Shown here: in pieces, positions 1 to 6,778 of the stretch | How the letters are laid out: every line of letters starts with the position of its first letter | How positions within the stretch are numbered: position 1 is the first letter of the stretch | NCBI GenBank assembly: GCA_000179315.1 | Contig: ADZZ01000286.1 | Location: forward strand, 1-40,178 | Source of the DNA: a delta proteobacterium NaphS2 | GTDB taxonomy: Bacteria; Desulfobacterota; DSM-4660; Desulfatiglandales; Desulfatiglandaceae | DNA length: 40,178 nucleotides | Direction of reading: 5' to 3' | Program-made: the position numbers and the translations under genes | The notes under the pieces: model-generated | Databases searched by the model: none | What the model saw: only the letters and a program-made list of their open reading frames with translations | What the model was told of the DNA's origin: nothing

Positions 1-69
1 TCCCTTACCGGCAAATACCAATTTTTCTGGAATTGACGCTTTTTTTCATTGGTATAGTGCATCTTGCAT

Positions 70-1419
70 TCAATCGTCATCATATAAAATTATCGGCGGT
101 TGGAATTTCATCCCGTAAAAAAGGGCTTCGTAAAGCATCCTCATCGATTTGAACGCAAAATCTCTAAACAAGGATCGCATACGATCCCAAAGTTCTCGTT
201 TGCTACCCATCTTATGCCATGTAGCTCGAAACAGGGGACAACAGAGCTGCTGTGTTTGGTCAACCAAAAAGGCCAACATCATGAGCATCACAAAAACTAC
301 ACTCAGATTTTTCTTTCCGAGCCCATAGTTATGACCGAAATGATAGCCTTGATTCTTGAGGGTATTGAACGTCTCATTTTCTATTTTCCAGCGTGCACGA
401 CCGCCTCGCATAAGTTCATAAGAGTTTCCCTTTGTTATGGTAAAATCAGTAACCCAGCTGAAATGTTGCGTCTTTTCTGACGTGATTTCCCAGTATTCCA
501 GGAAATTGATCAGCAAATCCTGATTTGATTCATTCAGGGGGAGGTGGTTAACGAAAAGGAAACGATGCGTTTTTTGCGGATTATCATTATCGACCAATTC
601 AAATTGAACAGCTTCGCCATTTTCTTGTGCCTCTTCCACTTTTCTGAACAGGAAAGGATGATCCCCCTTCTTCACACCCAGAATGTAATGAAGATTGTAT
701 TTTTCCGCCTCCCTTATGTGTGGCGCATTCGAACTTAGGGCATCTTCGGTAATGATAACGGGCAGGTGTGGATGGTCCTTTCTAAGACTGTCGAAGAAAC
801 GTTTTGCGGCATTACGCTCACAATCGTTCTTGCTTTGGCCGTCTTGTTTGATTATGAACTCCGGGGCTAACGGAATGACCTCTTTGAGATCGGGATGAAC
901 AATTGCCGCCCCCAGCATCTGTTGGTAATAGGTGATTTCGCCGGTCTTTTTGTTTACTTTTTGCAGACAATTATCAGAGAAAATTTTCTTCGAGGAAAAG
1001 TAGCCTGTTCCGTCCAAAGATAACAGATAGCATCCCTGGAAGAAAGCCAGGCGCTCCAGAGCTTTGCCTCTTTGCAATTTACTAAAAATATTCTTATACG
1101 CAGGTCGAATTTCCACAGGGTCTACTTCATCCAGAATCGTTCGCATCTGCGAGTCACAAGGTATACTTTCTACATGATAAATGCTTTCTAAATTCTCAGC
1201 GGCTTGTCTTCGTTTGTCAAAAGCAAGCAGGGACGGATCTTTGAGAGAGAAAACGGCAAAGCCAGACATCAAGGCGTCTGCCATTGATATTTCCGGATTA
1301 CCCTCACGGTAGTCCGATACTCCCAAAAAATCTTTATGCAGACCCTCGAACAGTGGATCAGCACTAAGATACTTTCGAGAAGCTAACCTTCCCTTTTTCT
1401 GTTGGCTTTGATGTTTCAT
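70..1419 (-). mobile_element. IS4-type DDE transposase (ISNCY/IS4-like)
   Basis: This 449-residue protein is a cut-and-paste transposase of the DDE_Tnp_1 kind. The candidate catalytic triad is D136 (in SLDGTGY), D226 (in ITEDAL) and E347 (in RWKIENETFNTLK), the last sitting in the Y-R-E-K-like signature typical of IS4 relatives. The reading frame is intact from start to stop. The start at 1419 has no obvious ribosome binding site, which is common in insertion sequences. The short motif TTGACGCTTTTTTT occurs in the same orientation on both sides of the gene (about 34 and 1493). I could not define convincing terminal inverted repeats or a target duplication, so the element limits are unknown. 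The exact IS family is a guess. Confidence 0.85.
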
Positions 1420-1737
1420 GACATTTATGGGAGTGAATCATGAACCATCGTTCGCCAAATGTCCAGGTTTTCCTGAAATTTATTTGCAGTTTTGACGCTT
1501 TTTTTTGAAAAAGAACTCCATAATGCGCTTTTTCAAGAACTTTCAATGCCAAGGCTTTACGAAAAGCGAATTTCAAGTTACACTGATATTGGGCCTTTCA
1601 ACAGCAACCGGGAATTGCTGAAAGAATATGGACCTTTCTAAAGAAGATTTGTAAACTGAAACCGTCCTGTCGCCGGGGGATTTTGACCCGGCCACAAGTG
1701 GGGGATTTTCAGGTGGCCATCCAGGGTCATCCAAGGA
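1420..1737. other. Intergenic IS flank with possible IS21-type end repeats
   Basis: This gap between the transposase and the hydrolase remnant holds no convincing gene. At 1675-1694 and 1700-1719 there are two 20-bp direct repeats, GGGGGATTTTGACCCGGCCA and GGGGGATTTTCAGGTGGCCA, spaced 25 bp apart. Tandem end repeats of this sort resemble the multiple transposase-binding repeats of IS21-family ends, so this may be the residue of a lost element. A short open stretch at about 1575-1640 could be the tail of a destroyed gene, but I do not recognise it. Confidence 0.3.
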
Positions 1738-1740
1738 GCG

Positions 1741-1895
1741 GCGGCAAAATCGGATGAAGTCGATACAACCGTTATAGAGAAAGAGGTTAAAAAAATGACT
1801 ATGCCAAATCAAATTCCAGGGGGTAGCTTCAAAATCTGCTGAAAGTCCGTTCCGCCCTTTTCCGATGAAGCAGGCGATACGAATTTCTTTGTGTC
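1741..1895 (+). pseudogene. Decayed 5' fragment of a CocE/NonD hydrolase gene
   Basis: This stretch duplicates the leader and first codons of the intact hydrolase gene at 4337. The shared part runs from the sequence before the ribosome binding site (compare 4284 onward), through an ATG at 1795, for about 65 coding bases. It then jumps to sequence matching the gene near 4588 (the GDSMFFVTK region), so roughly 180 bp are missing internally. A one-base change (ATTCCAGGGGG against ATTCAGGGGG) also shifts the frame. It cannot make a functional protein. It is one of several scraps showing that the 1.7-4.4 kb region was duplicated and then eroded. Confidence 0.75.
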
Positions 1896-1938
1896 CAATC
1901 GAAAAATGAACCATCTCCAAATCAGGCCACAAACATAT

Positions 1939-2027
1939 TGCAACAATGCGAGAGTATGGTCGATATGCAACATTGCATAACCTATTTAATTTTAATTAGT
2001 TATGCGTAGCTATCGCAACATTGCGAT
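1939..2027. promoter_or_regulatory. Three GCAACAWTGC dyads, copy A (putative operator cluster)
   Basis: The upstream region of the oxidoreductase pseudogene has three related dyads sharing the core GCAACA[A/T]TGC. Two are perfect inverted repeats: TATGCAACATTGCATA (1964-1979) and ATCGCAACATTGCGAT (2012-2027), 48 bp centre to centre. A looser one, TTGCAACAATGCG, is at about 1938-1950. The design suggests cooperative binding of a dimeric regulator. The same three sites stand before the intact gene copy at 13323. The cognate regulator is not identified. Confidence 0.55.
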
Positions 2028-2345
2028 GCCACTCTTGAGATCACTTTCGCTAAACTCCGATCACCCTATCCGGTCAGACAGTATCTTTACAATACACATC
2101 CTTCTCTTCTCATCACTAATGATTACCCTAATAATTCTATAGGTTATGGTGCATTATGTGTTCTTTCCTTCCGCCTCAATGATTGCGTTGGCATGGGATT
2201 TGCCTAAAAAACATTTAGTTTTGGCGGATCGATTTGGGATGTCCATTGTCGATCATTGGGGTGCATCTTTAGATAGATGTGCAGGCACTGCGCCGATGAG
2301 GCGGGCGTGACTGAACGGCGTTTCAAAGACGGAGAGGAGGAATGC

Positions 2346-3314
2346 ATGAAGGCTATACAGATTTCAGAAACTGGAGGCCCTGAGGTCCTGGCTTGCGTAG
2401 AGATCGAGATTCCAACCCCGGGGCGGAACAGGTACTCGTGCGCACAGAAGCGATCTCTATCAATTTTGCCGACGTTTTGATCAGGAAAGGGCTCTATCCG
2501 CTAATGCCGACCCTACCCGCTGTTCTCGGGCTCGAGGCAAGCGGCGTGGTGGAGGTGGTCGGAAATGCGGTCACGCACGTAAAGGTCGGGCAACGGGTTG
2601 CCTTCATCGGTAATGGTTGCTACTCGGAGTACGTCGTTGCGGACGCCTCTGCGCTTATTCCGATTCCTGACACTGAGGACAGTGATACCGCAGCAGCATT
2701 TCCCATCAACTACCTCGCGGCGTACCACATGCTGCATACCGTGGCGAAGGTGGCAGTCCGTTCTTTCTTACGCCGCGGTTGGAGGAGTGGGAATCGCCAT
2801 CATTCAGTTCGCAAAACTGGCGGGTCTCAAAGTCATCGGCCTTACGAGCAGCGATGAGAAGGCCGCGAGAGCCAAAGAGCTGGGAATCGACCACATAATC
2901 AACTACAAGACACAAAATGTTGTCGAGGAAGTCAGAAAGTTCACCCACGGAAAGGGAGTCGAGTTGATTTTAGATTCGGTGGCGGGGCCGTCTTTTTCAA
3001 ACAACTTCGAGATGCTTGCTCCTCTGGGACAGGTGATTTTGTACGGGATGGCGGGAAGCCCACCGCCGGAAAATTTGCTGGAGTCACTAATGGCACATTT
3101 AGGCGTGGGAGTACGCTCCTTCCATTTGTTCGCTACCATCGGAGCGCATTTTCCCGATCTCATGGCAGACTCGATTCGGACCCTGATTGGATATCTTGTA
3201 GAGAAGAAGGTGGCGCCCGTTATACAGGACCGGTTTCCACTCACGGAGGTGGCCCAGGCCCACAGGCTGCTCCAGAGCCAGAAGACGGTCGGGAAGCTGA
3301 TTCTGAAGCCATAG
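2346..3314 (+). pseudogene. Quinone oxidoreductase-like gene, frameshifted (copy A)
   Basis: This is a medium-chain zinc-less quinone/enoyl reductase gene (NADPH:quinone reductase type) nearly identical to the intact copy at 13323-14321. Relative to that copy it has lost one C in a C-run near 2418 and eight bases near 2750. The two losses total nine bases, so the frame returns to the original one at the end, but the middle third is read in the wrong frame and hits a stop at 2480. The ribosome binding site (GAGAGGAGG) and ATG are intact. The 3' half still encodes the recognisable Rossmann and C-terminal part (GVGIAIIQFAKLAGLKVIGL). The gene is almost certainly dead unless the indels are sequencing errors. 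Confidence 0.88.
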
Positions 3315-3399
3315 ATTACTACAGAGCCATAAGGCTGAACCTCTCCCATTGTCAAGACAAAAAAATGCACGGAAAAAAGGGATTCAAAAGGAGGCTGTC

Positions 3400-3849
3400 A
3401 TGACACAACCCAAAGATTTACTTAAAGGATTGCTTCTTTTCCTTGGAAACGCCCCCACCTCACCGTCTCGTGAAGAGCTCTCCGAATTTCTGCACGAGGA
3501 CGTTCAATGGACCTTTTTTGCCGACTTCGGAATAATCAACACAGGGAAAGGAACATCAGAGGTTAAAGACGACGGTTTCAAAGGCATAGATGCGTGTGCG
3601 GCGGGTCTTTCAATGATTTTCAGTAAGCTATATAATCCCCTCCGATTCAAATATCAATTCCATAATTTTTTCGGTGACCAAGAGTTCGCGGCCGCCCGTT
3701 ATCGCGTCATTGCCGAGACAGCGTGGGGAAACAAATACGAAAATGAATATGTACTGGTGGCAAGAGCTCGCGATGGTCATATCGCCGAACTCTGGGAATA
3801 TCTTGATACGTTACGGGCTGATAGGCAGTTGAACATTGCGGAAAAGTAA
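3400..3849 (+). CDS. SnoaL-like / NTF2-fold protein
   Basis: A 149-residue protein with the size and pattern of the SnoaL/NTF2-like superfamily: an N-terminal helix, a segment about an early Asp/Trp (HEDVQWTFF), then alternating strands ending in AELWEYLDTLRADRQL. Members are small cone-shaped proteins acting as isomerases, hydratases or ligand-binding proteins, and no specific substrate can be read here. The ATG at 3400 was chosen because AAAAGGAGG lies just upstream; the frame is open further upstream but without a better start. It lies between two broken copies of the oxidoreductase and is the only intact gene in the mosaic, so it may be kept under selection or be a recent insertion. Confidence 0.7.
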   Translation: MTQPKDLLKGLLLFLGNAPTSPSREELSEFLHEDVQWTFFADFGIINTGKGTSEVKDDGFKGIDACAAGLSMIFSKLYNPLRFKYQFHNFFGDQEFAAARYRVIAETAWGNKYENEYVLVARARDGHIAELWEYLDTLRADRQLNIAEK

Positions 3850-3884
3850 TGCGAATTTAAATTTTGCTTAACCCAACTTCATGA

Positions 3885-4229
3885 TTTAGATTCGGTGGCG
3901 GGGCCGTCTTTTCCAAACAACTTTGAGATGCTCGCTCCTTTGGGACAGGTGATTATGTATGGGAGGCGGGAGGCCCACCGCCGGAAAATTTGCTAGAGCC
4001 ACTAATGGCACATTTAGGCGTGGGAGTACGCTCCTTCCATTTGTTCGCTACCATCGGAGCGCATTTTCCCGATCTCATGGCAGACTCGATTCGGACCCTG
4101 ATTAAATATCTTGTAGAGAAGAAGGTGGCGCCCGTTACACATGACCGGTTTCCACTCACGGAGGTGCCCCAAGCCCACAAGCTGCTCCAAAGCCGGAAGA
4201 CGGTCGGAAAGCTGATTCTGAAGCCATAG
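3885..4229 (+). pseudogene. 3' fragment of the quinone oxidoreductase gene (copy C)
   Basis: This segment matches the last third of the intact oxidoreductase gene (13976-14321) with high identity, including the final LLQSxKTVGKLILKP and stop. It begins abruptly inside the coding sequence at TTTAGATTCGGTGGCGG. It has one base missing near 3964 (GGGAGGCGGGA against GGGATGGCGGGA), which splits the frame. There is no promoter or start. It is a truncated third copy produced by duplication. Confidence 0.88.
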
Positions 4230-4245
4230 GTTACATCCGTGTTGT

Positions 4246-4276
4246 TTTGATATTTTCATTGATGAAATAATTCCTG
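4246..4276 (+). pseudogene. 31-bp scrap of a VOC-family gene
   Basis: The 31 bases starting TTTGATATTTTCATTGATGA match 14551-14581, inside the VOC/glyoxalase-fold gene at 14476, with a single mismatch. It stands a few bases downstream of oxidoreductase copy C, the same gene order as at 13.3-14.9 kb but with about 230 bp deleted between. This shows that the ancestral duplication included the neighbouring VOC gene. Confidence 0.7.
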
Positions 4277-4336
4277 TGGGTGGCGGCAAAATTTGGACGA
4301 AGTCGATACAATCGTTATAAAAAAGGAGGTTAAAAA

Positions 4337-6046
4337 ATGACTATGCCAAATCAAATTCAGGGGGTCGCTTCAAAATCTGCTGAAAGTCCGTTCCGCCCTT
4401 TTCCGAGACCACCGCTTCCTCCCGGGGTTAAGCTTGATGCGAATGTGTATGTGACAATGAGGGATTACATTAATCTCGCGGTTGATGTCTACCGCCCGGA
4501 AAAAGAGGGGCGCTACCCGGCGATACTATCCATGTCCCCGTATCTGAAAGACATTCAACAATGGCCGCCTTATTTAACGCATTCCATTGAAGCGGGCGAC
4601 TCGATGTTTTTTGTGACCAAAGGATATGTCCACGTCATCGCCCAAATCAGGGGTTGCGGCTTATCACAAGGACAGTATAACTTTTTTGACAGCAAAGAAG
4701 GGCAGGATGGACATGATTTGGTGGAATGGATTGCGAAACAGCCGTGGTGTGACGGGAATGTGGGAATGATGGGCGACTCCTACTTTGCCGTGACCCAATA
4801 CGCTGTGGCGGCCCAACAACCGCCTCATCTTAAGTGTATCGTTCCCTACGACGCCTTGACAGATATTTACCGAGACCTCGTATATCCGGGAGGACTTTGT
4901 TTTGATTCGTTCATCGGTATGTGGGGGGTCGACCTGCTCCCCCAGCTTCTCTGGCCCGGGCCCGTTGAGGGAAAGCTTCGTCCGGCCGATTTCTTTACCG
5001 ATATCGCCGCGCACCCGTGTGATGGTCCATACTACTGGGATCGTTCTGCATGGCCAAAACTTGACAAGATTGACACCCCTATGTTGAGTATCGCACCGCG
5101 GACTTTCATCCACGGTCGCGGTCAACTCCATTCTTATCCGGAAATCAAGGCAACCAAGAAGCTCCTTGTGTTACCGCCCCAGGTCTTTTTTGCCCACGTG
5201 CTCTTCATCGGCAGCAAGCCGTTGAAAGAATACATTCTCAAATGGTTCGACCACTGGCTCAAAGGTATTGAGACGGGCATTATGGACGAGCCACAGGTAA
5301 CGGTCTTCGATTCCGGCACCCATGAATGGCGTTACGAAAACGAATATCCGCTGGCAAGGACGGAATGGAAGAAATTCTATTTACGCTCAAGCCCCGAAGG
5401 GGCTTCAACCATGCCGCCGGGCGGCATTATCAGTCGTGAAGCCCCGTCCGGCAATGAAGCCCCCGACACTTATACGGCTCCGGATTTAAAGCAGGTGGAT
5501 ACCGAGACACCACCGGCGGTCGCCTATGCCACCCCCGCCCTCAGCGATGATCTTCGGGTGTGGGGTCCTCTCAGCATGGTTCTCCATGGCTCGTCGACAA
5601 GTCTGGATACAGTCTGGTTTGTAAGTCTCCTGGATATCGCACCCGATGGTGCGGTCGAATTTATCACCCAAGGCAATCTCAAGGCTTCCTTTCGGGAAGT
5701 CGATGAGAGCAAGTCTCGACCCGGACAACCATACCACCCCTTCCAAAATCCGTCCTTATTGGAGCCCGACAAAGTCTATGCGTTCCGGATTGAAATGAAG
5801 CCCATATTCCATACCTTTAGGGCGGGGCATAAGGTTTTGGTCCGGATTCAAAGTGAGGAACCCAATCACCATAGAATGTTTCTACACACACTATACAGTG
5901 CTGAGCAACTTCCTTTCCCCTGGAAGAACGCTGTCCACCACGATTCGGTGCATCCATCTCACCTCGTTTTACCGGTCATTCCAGATACGCCACCCATCAA
6001 AGCCGTGGCACCGCCCGTGACTGAAATAGAGTGGCCGCCCAAATAA
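4337..6046 (+). CDS. CocE/NonD family (S15-type) alpha/beta hydrolase
   Basis: A 569-residue hydrolase of the X-Pro dipeptidyl-peptidase S15 / CocE family, which cleaves esters, amides or acyl groups. Visible marks are the oxyanion-side RGCGLSQG (about residues 105-112), the nucleophile elbow GMMGDSYFAVTQ with Ser148 (the usual second Gly is Ala), and a C-terminal jelly-roll domain from about residue 390 ending in a PSHLVLPVIP motif typical of the family. The start is set by AAAAAGGAGG upstream of ATG 4337. There is no signal peptide, so it is probably cytoplasmic. It precedes the hcr operon promoter by only ~80 bp and ends before it, so it is likely a separate unit. A role in removing an ester or amide from an aromatic substrate is conceivable but not shown. 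Confidence 0.85.
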   Translation: MTMPNQIQGVASKSAESPFRPFPRPPLPPGVKLDANVYVTMRDYINLAVDVYRPEKEGRYPAILSMSPYLKDIQQWPPYLTHSIEAGDSMFFVTKGYVHVIAQIRGCGLSQGQYNFFDSKEGQDGHDLVEWIAKQPWCDGNVGMMGDSYFAVTQYAVAAQQPPHLKCIVPYDALTDIYRDLVYPGGLCFDSFIGMWGVDLLPQLLWPGPVEGKLRPADFFTDIAAHPCDGPYYWDRSAWPKLDKIDTPMLSIAPRTFIHGRGQLHSYPEIKATKKLLVLPPQVFFAHVLFIGSKPLKEYILKWFDHWLKGIETGIMDEPQVTVFDSGTHEWRYENEYPLARTEWKKFYLRSSPEGASTMPPGGIISREAPSGNEAPDTYTAPDLKQVDTETPPAVAYATPALSDDLRVWGPLSMVLHGSSTSLDTVWFVSLLDIAPDGAVEFITQGNLKASFREVDESKSRPGQPYHPFQNPSLLEPDKVYAFRIEMKPIFHTFRAGHKVLVRIQSEEPNHHRMFLHTLYSAEQLPFPWKNAVHHDSVHPSHLVLPVIPDTPPIKAVAPPVTEIEWPPK

Positions 6047-6127
6047 AATAATAGTGGTATTCATTTCGAAAGCATTTCGTTCAGTACTATTTCGCGCGAT
6101 TGCCCTGCTTTCAAATCAGAAAAAAAC

Positions 6128-6156
6128 TTGACAATACTTGCCTAGGCAAGTACGAT
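6128..6156 (+). promoter_or_regulatory. hcr promoter with 18-bp palindromic operator in the spacer
   Basis: A sigma70-like promoter is visible: -35 TTGACA (6128-6133) and -10 TACGAT (6151-6156) with an ideal 17-bp spacer. The spacer is almost filled by the perfect palindrome TACTTGCCTAGGCAAGTA (6135-6152), which also enters the -10 box. Palindromes of this size placed so as to block RNA polymerase are typical of MarR-family repressor operators. The operon transcribed from here ends with a MarR-family gene (11932), so autoregulation together with hcrCAB is the simplest reading. The 6047-6256 interval otherwise holds no gene. Confidence 0.8.
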
Positions 6157-6256
6157 TGCATCCAAGAGATTTTTAGCCGTAAATGGCAATGGTGCTTTTA
6201 AAAGGATCTGTTAGGATAACTTGTGTCTTCAACAGATGTCGAAGGAGGAGCGGACA

Positions 6257-6721
6257 GTGAAAAGGAGACTGGAATTAACCGTCAATGACGAATGTCTGGA
6301 TGTCGAAATCGAACCTCACAGAACGCTTCTGGAGGTTTTACGTGAAGAGCTCGGCTTTACGGGCGCCAAGGAGGGATGTGGCTTGGGAGCTTGCGGGGCC
6401 TGTACTGTCCTGGTGGATGGCGCTCCTGTTCTTTCCTGCCTGACCCTGGCACTGGAAGTTCAGGGCAAAACCGTCACCACCGTTGAGGGCCTGGTAAAAA
6501 ATGGTCAACCGGATCCCGTCCAAAAGGCCTTTGTTGATCATGGGGCGATTCAATGCGGGTTCTGTACGCCGGGATCAGTCATGTCCGCCAAGGCTTTGCT
6601 GGAAAAGAACAGCAATCCTTCCGGACAGGAAATCAGGGAGGCGCTGGCCGGCAATCTTTGCCGGTGCACAGGTTATCAAAAGATCATTGAGGCGGTGGGA
6701 TCTCTGGCGAAACCCAGATAG
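6257..6721 (+). CDS. hcrC: 4-hydroxybenzoyl-CoA reductase-type, [2Fe-2S] gamma subunit
   Basis: A 154-residue two-[2Fe-2S] subunit of the xanthine oxidase family. The plant-type cluster ligands are C41, C46, C49 and C61 (CGLGACGACT...SC). The second cluster ligands are C100, C103, C135 and C137 (CGFC...CRC). It passes electrons between the molybdenum site and the FAD/Fe-S subunit. The start is taken as GTG 6257 because AAGGAGGAG lies six bases before it; upstream in-frame ATG 6236 lacks such a site and adds residues not typical of the family. Length fits HcrC (about 160). The assignment to HcrC rather than to a CO dehydrogenase or xanthine dehydrogenase small subunit rests on its neighbour hcrB. 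Confidence 0.88.
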   Translation: MKRRLELTVNDECLDVEIEPHRTLLEVLREELGFTGAKEGCGLGACGACTVLVDGAPVLSCLTLALEVQGKTVTTVEGLVKNGQPDPVQKAFVDHGAIQCGFCTPGSVMSAKALLEKNSNPSGQEIREALAGNLCRCTGYQKIIEAVGSLAKPR

Positions 6722-6778
6722 CCTCACGGACATCATTACAGGGATTTATTTCCGGTGATGACCTCAAGGAGATAAAAA

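Larger units (their letters stand above)
1935..3363 (+). repeat. Long direct repeat, copy A (partner at 12912-14426)
   Basis: From ATATTGCAACAATGCGAGAG at 1935 onward the sequence is nearly identical to 12912 onward. It covers a ~400-bp upstream region and the whole oxidoreductase gene, and fades in the sequence after the stop codon. The offset is 10,977 bp at the left and 11,007 bp at the stop codons. The 30-bp difference is fully explained by three indels: 1 bp and 8 bp lost here, and a 21-bp tandem duplication in the partner. Beyond the stop codon the partner carries about 55 extra bp before a final shared stretch ending near 3363. Confidence 0.93.

Noticed and set aside
1364-1576. A 70-residue minus-strand frame overlapping the transposase start, possibly a second IS gene
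   Set aside because: It shows no transposase or regulator motif and no ribosome binding site; the single long transposase gene is complete without it.
2598-3314. A 238-residue open frame starting MPSSVMVATRS that looks like an independent gene
   Set aside because: Its first third is out-of-frame sequence of the oxidoreductase gene; only the part after the 8-base loss is genuine. It is the 3' half of pseudogene copy A.
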